A stretch of DNA of 64,000 nt from contig CANLOQ010000001.1 of NCBI GenBank assembly GCA_947492925.1, positions 1,453,495 through 1,517,494 on the forward strand. The letters run 5' to 3'. The stretch is from an uncultured Sulfitobacter sp. GTDB taxonomy: Bacteria; Pseudomonadota; Alphaproteobacteria; Rhodobacterales; Rhodobacteraceae. Under the pieces are notes generated by a model. The model made no database searches. It had not been told where the DNA came from and was given only the letters and a program-made list of their open reading frames with translations. A program made the position numbers and the translations under genes. Positions 27,786 to 42,269 of the stretch are shown here, in pieces (position 1 is the first letter of the stretch; every line of letters begins with the position of its first letter).

Positions 27786-30700
27786 ATGGCAAACTCGTTT
27801 CTCGGCCAAAAGCGTCTGCGTAAATATTATGGCAAAATCCGTGAAGTTCTGGATATGCCGAACCTTATCGAGGTTCAGAAATCTTCTTATGACCTCTTCC
27901 TGAACTCCGGCGATGCCGAAGTGCCCACCGACGGTGACGGCATTCAGGGTGTGTTCCAGTCGGTCTTTCCGATCAAGGACTTCAACGAGACCTCCGTGCT
28001 GGAGTACGTGAAGTACGAGCTGGAAAAGCCCAAGTACGACGTGGAAGAGTGCCAGCAGCGCGATATGACGTATTCTGCGCCGCTTAAGGTCACGCTGCGC
28101 CTGATCGTGTTTGATGTGGACGAGGATACAGGCGCGAAATCCGTTAAGGATATCAAGGAACAGGACGTGTTCATGGGTGATATGCCCCTGATGACGCCAA
28201 ACGGGACGTTCATTGTGAACGGCACCGAGCGTGTGATCGTGTCCCAGATGCACCGCTCTCCGGGCGTGTTCTTTGACCATGACAAGGGCAAGACCCACTC
28301 TTCGGGCAAACTTCTGTTCGCCTGCCGCATCATTCCCTATCGCGGCTCATGGCTGGATTTCGAGTTTGACGCCAAGGACATCGTGTTTGCGCGCATCGAC
28401 CGCCGCCGCAAGCTGCCTGTGACGACCCTGCTCTATGCGCTGGGGCTGGATCAGGAATCCATCATGGATGCCTATTACAATACGGTCACCTACAAGCTGA
28501 AAAAGAAAAAGGGCTGGGTTGCGCCGTTCTTCCCCGACCGTGTGCGCGGCACGCGTCCGACCTATGACATCGTCGATGCAAAATCCGGTGAAGTTCTGTT
28601 TGAACAGGGCAAGAAGGTCACGCCCCGCGCGGTGAAAAAGCTGATCGACGAAGGTGAAGTGCAGGAACTGCTGCTGCCATTTGACCATATTCAGGGCAAG
28701 TTTGTCGCCAAGGACATCATCAACGAAGAAACCGGCGCGATCTATGTCGAAGCGGGTGATGAACTGACGCTTGAGTACGACAAAGACGGCGATCTGATCG
28801 GTGGCACGGCGAAAGAACTGGTGGATGCGGGGTTCACGGACATCCCGATCCTTGACATCGACAACGTCAACGTCGGCCCGTACATGCGCAACACGATGGC
28901 GAACGACAAGAACATGAACCGCGACACTGCGCTCATGGACATCTACCGCGTCATGCGTCCGGGCGAGCCGCCCACCGTTGAAGCGGCGAGCGCGCTCTTT
29001 GACACGTTGTTCTTTGATTCAGAGCGCTACGATCTGTCGGCTGTTGGTCGTGTGAAGATGAACATGCGCCTTGATCTTGACGCCGAAGACACCCAGCGCA
29101 CCCTGCGTCGCGAGGACATCGTGGCCTGCATCAAAGCGCTGGTTGATCTGCGCGACGGGCGTGGCGACATCGACGACATTGACCACCTTGGCAACCGTCG
29201 TGTGCGTTCTGTTGGCGAGCTGATGGAGAACCAGTACCGCGTCGGCCTTTTGCGTATGGAGCGTGCGATCAAGGAGCGGATGTCGTCCGTTGAGATCGAC
29301 ACGGTCATGCCGCAGGATCTGATCAACGCCAAGCCTGCCGCTGCTGCGGTGCGTGAGTTCTTTGGCTCCTCGCAGCTGTCGCAGTTTATGGACCAAACCA
29401 ACCCGCTGTCTGAGGTTACGCACAAACGTCGCCTCTCCGCGCTTGGGCCAGGTGGTCTGACACGCGAACGTGCGGGCTTTGAGGTGCGCGACGTGCATCC
29501 AACCCACTATGGTCGGATGTGCCCGATTGAAACGCCGGAAGGGCCGAACATCGGCCTGATAAACAGCCTCGCGACATTTGCACGGGTGAACAAATACGGC
29601 TTTATCGAAACGCCATATCGTGTGGTGAAAGACAGCAAAGTGACCGATGAGGTCCACTATATGTCCGCCACCGAGGAAATGCGGCACACCGTGGCGCAGG
29701 CGAATGCATCGCTGGACGGTGACGGCAAATTCACGCAGGAAATGGTGAACACACGCCAGTCCGGCGACTATACCCTTGCGCCCACAGAAAACGTCGATCT
29801 GATCGACGTGAGCCCCAAGCAGTTGGTCTCTGTCGCGGCCTCGCTGATCCCGTTCCTTGAGAATGACGACGCGAACCGCGCCCTTATGGGATCGAACATG
29901 CAGCGTCAGGCGGTGCCACTGTTGCAAGCGGAAGCACCGCTTGTCGGAACGGGCATCGAAGAAGTTGTGGCACGGGATTCCGGTGCGGCTTACATGGCGA
30001 AACGTGCAGGCGTCATCGACCAGGTCGACGCAAGCCGGATCGTTATTCGCGCCACCGAAGACCTTGAGCTGGGCGATGCGGGTGTGGACATCTACCGCAT
30101 GCGCAAGTTCCAGCGGTCCAACCAGAACACCTGCATCAACCAGCGTCCGTTGGTGAAAGTGGGTGAGACGGTGACAAAGGGTCAGGTGATTGCCGATGGT
30201 CCGTCTACGGACATGGGTGAGCTGGCGCTTGGTAAAAACGTGGTCGTCGCGTTTATGCCGTGGAATGGCTACAACTATGAGGACTCGATCCTGATTTCCG
30301 AGCGGGTCAGCCGTGATGACGTCTTTACCTCGATCCACATCGAGGAATTTGAGGTCGCCGCGCGTGACACGAAGCTGGGACCAGAAGAGATTACCCGCGA
30401 CATTCCGAACGTCGGTGAAGAAGCGTTGCGCAACCTCGACGAGGCGGGCATCGTGTACATCGGCGCGGATGTTGAGCCGGGCGATATCCTTGTGGGCAAG
30501 ATCACCCCCAAGGGCGAAAGCCCGATGACGCCGGAAGAGAAGCTTCTGCGTGCGATCTTTGGTGAGAAAGCCTCTGACGTGCGTGATACGTCGCTGCGTG
30601 TGAAGCCGGGCGACTTTGGTACGGTTGTGGAAGTGCGTGTCTTTAACCGCCACGGTGTGGAAAAAGACGAGCGTGCGCTGCAGATCGAGCGGGAAGAAGT

Positions 30701-31925
30701 CGAGCGTCTGGCGCGTGACCGCGACGATGAGATGGCCATTCTGGACCGCAACATCTTTGCCCGCCTGCGCACCATGATCCTTGGCAAAGTTGCGGTGAAA
30801 GGCCCCCGTGGCGTGCAGCCCAACAGCCAGATCACCGAGGAGATGTTGGACAACGTGCTGACCCGTGGTCAGTGGTGGCAGCTGGCCCTTGAGGACGAGG
30901 ACGACGCCAAGATCGTCGAGGCGCTTAACGAGCAGTATGAGATCCAGAAGCGGACCTTGGATGCACGTTTTGACGACAAGGTTGAAAAAGTGCGCCGTGG
31001 CGATGATCTGCCCCCGGGCGTGATGAAGATGGTCAAGGTGTTCGTCGCGGTGAAGCGCAAGCTGCAGCCGGGTGACAAGATGGCCGGCCGTCACGGCAAC
31101 AAGGGTGTGATTTCGAAAGTGGTCCCGATGGAGGATATGCCTTTCCTCGCGGATGGGACACCGGTTGATTTCTGTCTGAACCCGCTGGGTGTTCCCAGCC
31201 GTATGAACGTCGGTCAGATCCTTGAGACGCACATGGGCTGGGCCGCGCGCGGTCTGGGCGTGAACGTCGATGAGGCCCTGCAGGAGTACAAACGCTCGGG
31301 TGATCTGACGCCCGTGCGCGAAGCGATGAGCATTGCCTACGGTGAAGATGTTTACGCCGAAGGTCTGGAAGACATGGACGAGGAGACACTGATCGAGGTG
31401 GCGGGCAACGTCACACGCGGTGTACCGATCGCCACGCCGGTCTTTGACGGTGCCAAGGAAGCGGATGTGAACGATGCGCTGACACGCGCGGGCTTTGATA
31501 CGTCCGGTCAGTCGGTGCTGTTTGACGGTCGCACGGGCGAGCAGTTTGCACGCCCTGTGACCGTTGGTGTCAAATACCTGCTGAAGCTGCACCACCTTGT
31601 GGACGACAAGATTCACGCGCGTTCAACCGGTCCGTACTCCCTCGTCACGCAGCAGCCGCTGGGTGGTAAGGCGCAGTTCGGCGGACAGCGTTTCGGTGAG
31701 ATGGAGGTCTGGGCGCTGGAAGCTTACGGCGCTGCCTACACCTTGCAGGAAATGCTGACGGTGAAATCGGACGACGTCGCGGGCCGGACCAAGGTCTATG
31801 AAAGCATCGTCAAGGGCGAGGATAATTTCGAAGCGGGCATTCCGGAGAGCTTTAACGTGCTCGTCAAGGAAGTGCGCGGCCTCGGCCTGAATATGGAACT
31901 CCTGGACGCCGAGGAAGACGAATAA
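27786..31925 (+). CDS. rpoB: RNA polymerase beta subunit
   Basis: 1379 residues from the ATG at 27786 ([20 protein letters not shown]); the frame extends upstream but those codons are unlike the family. Contains the rifampicin region with wild-type residues ([20 protein letters not shown] then [10 protein letters not shown]), the [11 protein letters not shown] motif, [12 protein letters not shown], and C-terminal [24 protein letters not shown]. Core catalytic subunit of transcription. Followed by rpoC after about 100 bp that hold a REP-like pair. Confidence 0.98.
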   Translation: MANSFLGQKRLRKYYGKIREVLDMPNLIEVQKSSYDLFLNSGDAEVPTDGDGIQGVFQSVFPIKDFNETSVLEYVKYELEKPKYDVEECQQRDMTYSAPLKVTLRLIVFDVDEDTGAKSVKDIKEQDVFMGDMPLMTPNGTFIVNGTERVIVSQMHRSPGVFFDHDKGKTHSSGKLLFACRIIPYRGSWLDFEFDAKDIVFARIDRRRKLPVTTLLYALGLDQESIMDAYYNTVTYKLKKKKGWVAPFFPDRVRGTRPTYDIVDAKSGEVLFEQGKKVTPRAVKKLIDEGEVQELLLPFDHIQGKFVAKDIINEETGAIYVEAGDELTLEYDKDGDLIGGTAKELVDAGFTDIPILDIDNVNVGPYMRNTMANDKNMNRDTALMDIYRVMRPGEPPTVEAASALFDTLFFDSERYDLSAVGRVKMNMRLDLDAEDTQRTLRREDIVACIKALVDLRDGRGDIDDIDHLGNRRVRSVGELMENQYRVGLLRMERAIKERMSSVEIDTVMPQDLINAKPAAAAVREFFGSSQLSQFMDQTNPLSEVTHKRRLSALGPGGLTRERAGFEVRDVHPTHYGRMCPIETPEGPNIGLINSLATFARVNKYGFIETPYRVVKDSKVTDEVHYMSATEEMRHTVAQANASLDGDGKFTQEMVNTRQSGDYTLAPTENVDLIDVSPKQLVSVAASLIPFLENDDANRALMGSNMQRQAVPLLQAEAPLVGTGIEEVVARDSGAAYMAKRAGVIDQVDASRIVIRATEDLELGDAGVDIYRMRKFQRSNQNTCINQRPLVKVGETVTKGQVIADGPSTDMGELALGKNVVVAFMPWNGYNYEDSILISERVSRDDVFTSIHIEEFEVAARDTKLGPEEITRDIPNVGEEALRNLDEAGIVYIGADVEPGDILVGKITPKGESPMTPEEKLLRAIFGEKASDVRDTSLRVKPGDFGTVVEVRVFNRHGVEKDERALQIEREEVERLARDRDDEMAILDRNIFARLRTMILGKVAVKGPRGVQPNSQITEEMLDNVLTRGQWWQLALEDEDDAKIVEALNEQYEIQKRTLDARFDDKVEKVRRGDDLPPGVMKMVKVFVAVKRKLQPGDKMAGRHGNKGVISKVVPMEDMPFLADGTPVDFCLNPLGVPSRMNVGQILETHMGWAARGLGVNVDEALQEYKRSGDLTPVREAMSIAYGEDVYAEGLEDMDEETLIEVAGNVTRGVPIATPVFDGAKEADVNDALTRAGFDTSGQSVLFDGRTGEQFARPVTVGVKYLLKLHHLVDDKIHARSTGPYSLVTQQPLGGKAQFGGQRFGEMEVWALEAYGAAYTLQEMLTVKSDDVAGRTKVYESIVKGEDNFEAGIPESFNVLVKEVRGLGLNMELLDAEEDE

Positions 31926-31987
31926 GGGTGGCCGATACGTCCACCTTACGAGGGAACGCATCTCGTAAGGTGGGCATCTTGCCCACC
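31926..31987. repeat. Paired REP-like palindrome between rpoB and rpoC
   Basis: Starts at the base after the rpoB stop. Two hairpins (GGTGG/CCACC on the left, GGTGGGC/GCCCACC on the right) in inverted orientation, with complementary CTTACGAG and CTCGTAAG heads facing each other. The layout resembles REPIN/BIME elements. The whole can also fold as one long imperfect stem in the rpoBC transcript. Confidence 0.65.
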
Positions 31988-32022
31988 TCCTTCTTCCAAG
32001 ACGCCCTTTCAAGGATTTGAAA

Positions 32023-36270
<4,248 letters not shown>

Positions 36271-36384
36271 GCAGCAAACGGGAAAACGGGGGCTTCTCCG
36301 GTCACGCCGAACTGATACGGTTCAATGCTGTTGACCGCCCTTGTTTTTCCCGTCTGTGCTTTTGACCACTGGCGCAATTGACAG

Positions 36385-36421
36385 ACGCCCTCGCATTCCT
36401 GCAATGCGGGGGCGATTTTTT
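36385..36421 (+). terminator. Intrinsic terminator of rpoBC
   Basis: CGCC-TCGCATT stem paired with AATGCG-GGCG and a run of six T, about 115 bp after rpoC. The bases before it show only a weak distant inverted repeat (ACGGGAAAAC and GTTTTTCCCGT). Confidence 0.85.
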
Positions 36422-36476
36422 CCGGACGTCTTGTGTACCTGCTCACTGCTCTGATCAGATTTTTCTGGTTTCTTCT

Positions 36477-38279
36477 TCAGGCGACAGAGCGCTGTTCTTG
36501 CGTGACGGGGTTTGCCGGCCATGTGAAGGTAAAGGCCGCCCCCCCGCCTTGTGCTTTGGAAATGGAAATGTCGCCGCCATTGTTCTTGACTGCCTTTTTG
36601 ACGATGGCAAGGCCGATCCCCGTGCTTTCCGGCTGGCCTGCTATGCCAAGCGTTTGAAAAACATCAAAAACCTTGTCATGGAATTTTGGCGCGATGCCGG
36701 GGCCATTGTCGCTGACTTTGACCCGTAGCCAAGCGCCCGTATTTCGCGCCACGATCTTGATCCGCAGGTTTTCGGGATGATCGTGGTATTTCTGGGCATT
36801 GCTCACGAGGTTTTCTAGTACCCGTCTGAAATTCACCGTATCGCGCGTGACCGTCTGAACATTTCCGTCAAACGTCAGCTGGCTGGTCGACAGATCAAAG
36901 TCATCTCTCAGCGCGCTGATGATGTCGGTCAGCACAATTGCATCCGCATGTTCCGCCCCGGGCACGGTTTGCGAGAATTGCAAAATGCCCCATGTCAGGT
37001 TGTTCATATGTTTCACCCGTCCTTTGATATGCGCAAGGTTTGCGCTGACATCCGGGTTCGCGTTGGGGGTTTGAAAATACGCTTCAAGGTCTTCTTCGAT
37101 CATCTCAGCCAGCCCGGCGATGCCGCGGATCGGTGTCTTAAGGTCGTGCGACGCCACATAGGCAAATTGTTCGATTTCCTCGTTCTTGATCTCAAGAACG
37201 CTGTTTAGTTCCTGAAGCTTTTCTTTCTCGCGGTGCAGTGCGGCGGTGACCCTGTCGGCATATGCAACGGCGCGGGCGTTCGCGCGGGTCAGCAGAACCA
37301 GAAGGGCAATGATCAGACCTTCGACAATCAGCCCGGCAACAAGGATCAATGTGGGTTGCAGATAGATGTTTGCATCCCGAAACGCGCTGTTGGTGCGAAT
37401 GTCCAGAACCCATGTGCGACCGTACAGATCAATCGCTACTTCGCGGCTGAACATCGGATCTGGGTCGATGATTGCGTTGGGCTGCGTGTATTCATCATAG
37501 ATCAGTTCATCCGCGTCACGGATGCTGACGCTGATATAACGCTGATCTTTTGCCAGCAGTCCCTGCATTAATTTGTGCACAACAAAGGGGGCATAGACCG
37601 CGCCGCGAAATTCCGCCGCTCTTTGAGCAGGGGGCACCTGTCCGCCGTTGGCGTAGAAGGGCGCGTAAAACAGAAACCCCGGGGTGCTGTCCGCGTCCTG
37701 TACCAGAACGATAGGGCCGGTGATCTGTGCGGTGCCCGTGTCACGGCTGGCCAGGGCGGCAGTGCGGCGGTTGGTTTCATGGGCGATGTCCAGACCAACG
37801 GCAGCGGCGTTCATGTCAACGGGTTCAATGTAGGTGATCGGCATCCGCTCGGGCTGCGCATGGTCGGGAAAAACGTCAAAGTCCGGGCGCAGGCGGCGTT
37901 GGTCGCGCAGATAGCCGTCAATGGTGGCTGCCGTATGATAGTGGATCACGCCGATCCCGTTGATACCGGGGTATTTTTCCTCAATCTTCAGGGCTTCCGC
38001 AAAGGTGGACCATTGCACGGCGGATATGTCGCCGCCGTGTGATTCAAGGGTCGCCACCCCTGACCAAAGCGCGTCTTCGTATTTCAGCATGCGATCGCGG
38101 ATTAGGCTGATGAGACTGTTTTGCGCATCCTCGAACCGTTGGGCGACGCGTTTTTCAATCTGGCGTTTCGAGTAGGACCAGGCCGAGAGTGTCAGGATCA
38201 AAGACAATGTGATCACAATGACATGGACCAACCGCACCCCACCCGTGCCGCCCCATAATTGTTGCCAGAAACCTTTCAC
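36477..38279 (-). CDS. CHASE-domain sensor histidine kinase
   Basis: 600 residues from a GTG at 38279 with AAGGAC six bases upstream; the longer TTG start at 38342 has no such site. Order: membrane helix (about 17-37), periplasmic CHASE domain (about 60-280, with PGINGIGVIHY), second membrane helix (about 305-330), short coiled coil, HisKA with phospho-accepting H378 in VASHDLKTPIRG, and HATPase with NLVSNAQKY, DNGPGIAP and STGIGLAIVKK. Senses an unknown small ligand. No response regulator is adjacent, so it is an orphan kinase. Convergent with rpoC. Confidence 0.92.
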   Translation of the reverse strand: MKGFWQQLWGGTGGVRLVHVIVITLSLILTLSAWSYSKRQIEKRVAQRFEDAQNSLISLIRDRMLKYEDALWSGVATLESHGGDISAVQWSTFAEALKIEEKYPGINGIGVIHYHTAATIDGYLRDQRRLRPDFDVFPDHAQPERMPITYIEPVDMNAAAVGLDIAHETNRRTAALASRDTGTAQITGPIVLVQDADSTPGFLFYAPFYANGGQVPPAQRAAEFRGAVYAPFVVHKLMQGLLAKDQRYISVSIRDADELIYDEYTQPNAIIDPDPMFSREVAIDLYGRTWVLDIRTNSAFRDANIYLQPTLILVAGLIVEGLIIALLVLLTRANARAVAYADRVTAALHREKEKLQELNSVLEIKNEEIEQFAYVASHDLKTPIRGIAGLAEMIEEDLEAYFQTPNANPDVSANLAHIKGRVKHMNNLTWGILQFSQTVPGAEHADAIVLTDIISALRDDFDLSTSQLTFDGNVQTVTRDTVNFRRVLENLVSNAQKYHDHPENLRIKIVARNTGAWLRVKVSDNGPGIAPKFHDKVFDVFQTLGIAGQPESTGIGLAIVKKAVKNNGGDISISKAQGGGAAFTFTWPANPVTQEQRSVA

Positions 38280-38454
38280 CGCGTGTCCTTCTAAATCCCA
38301 TGCGGCGACCGTAAGTCGGTTTGGTTTATGATAGGTTATCAACTGAAAAACAGACGGTGCGGTGGTGGGGGCGTTGCGGGCAACAATGCGCAGGATGGCC
38401 CTTTAATCACCCCGGTCAATGCCATAGCTTCCCTGAAAAAGGGCGCGGAGCGGC

Positions 38455-39267
38455 ATGGCGAAAACTCCCAAAGTGCAGATCAAAGGGCTGATGCGGTTTT
38501 CCTATCTTTCGGAGAACGGTTTTGCCAAATCCATGTCCGACCTGAACGCCATGCAGGAAGTTCTCTATGATCCCGCGCGGCTGGAACGGCGCTTTCGCCT
38601 GTTCGAACGGCTGGCCTTTCACACGATGGCATTGCAGGACGATACCGATTTCACCTGTGCTGTGTTGATCGGAGAGAGCTTTCCCGATACCTGGCGCGCG
38701 CGGCTAGAGGATATCGTTGCGGATTTTGCGCCGATGCGCATCGTTGCCCTGCCGCCTATGGTGCACATTCAGGCGGTCAAGGCGGCCTATAACGCGCTGC
38801 CGGACGATCCGGGCGCAAGCCATATCGCCACCTTTCGGCAGGACGATGACGACGGCATGCACCGCGAGACAACGGCGCGGATCAGGGCGGTGGGCGACGC
38901 GATGCTGCAGGTCCGGCCCGATGCAAAACCCTTTATCATCGCGTTCAATCGCGGTTTGTATCTGGATCAATCGGCAGCGGATCCGCTGTCGGAATGGTAT
39001 GAACGGGCGCCGTTGGGCATCGGGCTTGCGATGGTTGCGGCCAAGGGGGACCATGCGACAGTCTTCCGGCGCAACCACCGTAATCTGGTGGAATACTACG
39101 ATTGCTACACCGAAATTGCCAAACCGATGTGGATCAGGTCGGTGCACGAGGACAACGATTCCACTGCGGCACCGCAGGGCAGGGCAGGGCCGTTGCGGCC
39201 CCGCGGCGTCAAACGGGTCTTGTGGGACGGGTTTGGGCTGACGCCCGAGATGCTGGAAGGGATCTAG
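38455..39267 (+). CDS. Putative rhamnosyl/glycosyltransferase (copy 1)
   Basis: 270 residues resembling the putative rhamnosyltransferase family (PF11316-type): MRFSYLSENGF, YDPARLERRFRLFERLAFHT, DFTCAVLIGES, and the acidic metal-binding FRQDDDDGMH. A paralogue with the same motifs lies at 40123-40938 on the other strand. Cytoplasmic, no signal peptide. The acceptor sugar is unknown. Its stop is immediately followed by the DMT transporter start, so the two are an operon. Confidence 0.82.
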   Translation: MAKTPKVQIKGLMRFSYLSENGFAKSMSDLNAMQEVLYDPARLERRFRLFERLAFHTMALQDDTDFTCAVLIGESFPDTWRARLEDIVADFAPMRIVALPPMVHIQAVKAAYNALPDDPGASHIATFRQDDDDGMHRETTARIRAVGDAMLQVRPDAKPFIIAFNRGLYLDQSAADPLSEWYERAPLGIGLAMVAAKGDHATVFRRNHRNLVEYYDCYTEIAKPMWIRSVHEDNDSTAAPQGRAGPLRPRGVKRVLWDGFGLTPEMLEGI

Positions 39268-40134
39268 ATGTCGCCAAATCTGGCCGGTGCGCTTTTGATG
39301 ATGGGTTCGATGGCGTGTTTTACGCTGAACGACACGATGCTCAAGCTGACGGACGGCTCGGTCCCGCTGTTTCAGCTTTTGTTCGTGCGCAGCGTCATCA
39401 CATGCAGTCTGATCCTTGTGTTGCGTGGCCGGTTGGGTGCGCTTCATTTCCGCATTGGCCGGCGCGACTGGGGGCTGATCGCGGCACGCGCGCTGTCCGA
39501 GGTGGTGATCGCCTATTTCTTTCTGAATGCGCTTTTCAACATGCCCCTTGCGAACCTGACCGCCATTTTGCAGTGCGTGCCGCTGGCGGTGACGCTGGCA
39601 TCTTTGCTTTTCCTGCGCGAGGCCGTGGGATGGCAGCGGCTGACAGCCATTGCGGTGGGGTTTGTTGGTGTGCTGCTGATCGTCAGGCCGGGGGCAGAGG
39701 GGTTCAACATCTGGTCGGTATACGCGCTGATTGCCATGATCTGCGTGACGTTCCGCGATTTGATCACCCGCAAGCTGTCGCCGTCCGTGCCGTCGATGAC
39801 GGTCACACTGGTTACGGCGGGGGCGGTTCTGGTGGCCGCTGGTCTGGCGTCGCTGTCGGCTCCCTGGGTCAGTTTCGGGGTCGGGACTGGGGCGCTGATT
39901 GTCGGGTCTGCGGTGTCGATCATGGGGGGCTATTACCTGTCCATTCAGGTGATGCGCGCGGGCGATGTGTCGTTTACAGCCCCTTTCCGGTATACCGGGC
40001 TGGTGTTTGCACTGGTGATCGGATGGTTTGTCTTTGATGAATGGCCGGGCTGGGTGACGCTTCTGGGCGCTGCGATTGTCGTGGTCACGGGCATTTTCAC
40101 CCTATACCGCGAACGTGTGGTCTTAGGCCGCTGA
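39268..40134 (+). CDS. EamA/DMT-family transporter
   Basis: 288 residues with ten hydrophobic segments in two EamA halves (about 1-135 and 145-285). Begins LAGALLMMGSMACFTLNDTMLK, typical of drug/metabolite transporters. Substrate not predictable. It starts right after glycosyltransferase copy 1 and its 3' end overlaps the convergent copy 2 by 12 bp. Confidence 0.9.
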   Translation: MSPNLAGALLMMGSMACFTLNDTMLKLTDGSVPLFQLLFVRSVITCSLILVLRGRLGALHFRIGRRDWGLIAARALSEVVIAYFFLNALFNMPLANLTAILQCVPLAVTLASLLFLREAVGWQRLTAIAVGFVGVLLIVRPGAEGFNIWSVYALIAMICVTFRDLITRKLSPSVPSMTVTLVTAGAVLVAAGLASLSAPWVSFGVGTGALIVGSAVSIMGGYYLSIQVMRAGDVSFTAPFRYTGLVFALVIGWFVFDEWPGWVTLLGAAIVVVTGIFTLYRERVVLGR

Positions 40135-40938
40135 GACGGCGAAGGCGCGTGCGACACGGTCGGCGTCGATGTTGTAGGTCGCCATCAGATGCGCCTTGCC
40201 CGCGGCATCCAGCGGCTGAAGGCGGGGTGCGCGCACGCCGGGTTTCTGACGCGAGTCGTTGTAATCATTGTGGCCCCGGATCAGCATGTCCTCACCGGTG
40301 AAGGTGACCGTCGGCATCTTCTGACCCACCTTCATATGCGCAAAATTCATCACGCTGAGCCGCAGGTCAGGCCGGATCATCAGGGCGAGGGCGGCCGTTG
40401 TATAAGGGACATTGGTTGGTGCCACCGCAAGCCCGGCGGCTGACGGGCGCGCGATATAGCCCTGATTGAAGTCGATGGCGATGTGGCGGTGTTTTGCGGC
40501 CATCGGCAGCACATCCATCGCGGCGGCGCGCAGTTTTTCGACATAGGTGCAGGCCACGGCATCATCGTCATCCATGCGGAATTGCAGGCAGGCATCACCG
40601 TCAAAGCGGCGCACATCGTTGATTGCCTGCTGCATCACCTTGCGGTGCGGACCGGGGGAGTAGGCGCGGATTACGGCTTGCGGCATATCCTCGACCGCCG
40701 CTTCAAGCCTGTCGCGGTACGGGGCAGGCAGGCTGTCACCGATCACGATCAACAGGGTGAAATCATCGTCCGTCTGGGCCATCAGCGGGGGCAGCATCAT
40801 CGTCTCGAACGTGGCAAAGCGTTCTGCCATGCGGTCCGGGGCGTAAAGGTATTCCATCCGCTCTTGCAGGGTCTCATGCTCAACCTGAAAACCGCCGTCA
40901 CCGGGATAGGAAAAGCGGCAGATGCCGATGGTTTGCAT
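40123..40938 (-). CDS. Putative rhamnosyl/glycosyltransferase (copy 2)
   Basis: 271 residues, same family as the gene at 38455: ICRFSYPGDGGF, YAPDRMAERFATFETMMLPP, DFTLLIVIGDSLP and FRMDDDDAVACTYV. The shared layout shows clear paralogy, but the sequences are well diverged, so the duplication is old or the two were acquired separately. Convergent with the transporter, with a 12-bp overlap. Probably acts on a surface or extracellular polysaccharide. Confidence 0.82.
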   Translation of the reverse strand: MQTIGICRFSYPGDGGFQVEHETLQERMEYLYAPDRMAERFATFETMMLPPLMAQTDDDFTLLIVIGDSLPAPYRDRLEAAVEDMPQAVIRAYSPGPHRKVMQQAINDVRRFDGDACLQFRMDDDDAVACTYVEKLRAAAMDVLPMAAKHRHIAIDFNQGYIARPSAAGLAVAPTNVPYTTAALALMIRPDLRLSVMNFAHMKVGQKMPTVTFTGEDMLIRGHNDYNDSRQKPGVRAPRLQPLDAAGKAHLMATYNIDADRVARAFAVSAA

Positions 40939-41010
40939 GCGCGGTCCCGCCTTGTTTGTGTACCTCCAGCATTGCAGCCCGCCGGGCCCCGCGCAAGCCG
41001 TGGGGTGCTG

Positions 41011-41039
41011 TTGACACCCACAGACTCATCCCCTATACG
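41011..41039 (+). promoter_or_regulatory. Predicted promoter of the str operon (rpsL)
   Basis: Near-consensus TTGACA, 17-bp spacer, TATACG. Starts a leader of about 220 nt before rpsL. The rest of the 326-bp gap after glycosyltransferase copy 2 shows no gene. Confidence 0.75.
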
Positions 41040-41264
41040 CCCGCTATGTCGACAACAGGGACACCCTTGTCCGTCGAAATCATAACTTAAGTGGTCACGG
41101 CCCGGTCTAATGCTGACCCGGTCCTCTGTAGCCCCACCGCCATGTTCACCTCGGAATGGGAACATCGCGGTGCTTTCGCTTTGTCATTGATAAAGCACCG
41201 AATTTGAAACCGCATTGGGCGCGCCCTTTGCACCTGATGTGAGACAGAACGGGGATAAACCGGA

Positions 41265-41636
41265 ATGCCAACGATCCAACAGCTGATCCGCAAGCCGCGG
41301 CAGCCGAAACGCAAGACCTCCAAATCCATGCACCTGGAGCAGTGCCCGCAAAAGCGCGGCGTGTGCACACGTGTCTATACAACGACGCCCAAGAAGCCGA
41401 ACTCCGCGATGCGGAAAGTTGCAAAGGTACGCCTGACCAACGGTTTCGAGGTGATCTCCTACATTCCCGGTGAAAGCCACAACCTGCAGGAACACTCCGT
41501 TGTTCTGATCCGCGGCGGTCGTGTGAAAGACCTTCCCGGTGTGCGTTATCACATCCTGCGCGGTGTTCTGGATACGCAGGGCGTCAAAGACCGTAAGCAG
41601 CGCCGCTCCAAGTACGGTGCCAAGCGTCCCAAGTAA
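41265..41636 (+). CDS. rpsL: 30S ribosomal protein S12
   Basis: 123 residues, complete: [58 protein letters not shown]12 guards decoding accuracy; the lysines tied to streptomycin sensitivity (PKKPNSA and VKDLPG) are wild type. First gene of the str operon rpsL-rpsG-fusA-tuf. Confidence 0.98.
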   Translation: MPTIQQLIRKPRQPKRKTSKSMHLEQCPQKRGVCTRVYTTTPKKPNSAMRKVAKVRLTNGFEVISYIPGESHNLQEHSVVLIRGGRVKDLPGVRYHILRGVLDTQGVKDRKQRRSKYGAKRPK

Positions 41637-42197
<561 letters not shown>

Positions 42198-42210
42198 AAC
42201 ATTCACGATC

Positions 42211-42232
42211 AGGGCTGCGATCCGCGCAGCCC
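42211..42232 (+). other. Hairpin between rpsG and fusA
   Basis: GGGCTGCG/CGCAGCCC stem with a short loop, followed by TTGACCCTTTT. It could slow or partly end transcription within the str operon, or protect an RNA end. No fully T-run terminator. Confidence 0.4.
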
Positions 42233-42269
42233 TTGACCCTTTTAAGCATTCTCTTGAGGAAGCACTGAA

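Noticed and set aside
29019-31616. Long open frame (865 codons) antisense to rpoB
   Set aside because: Arises from the GC-biased codon use of rpoB on the other strand; composition is His/Arg/Leu-rich and without any domain.
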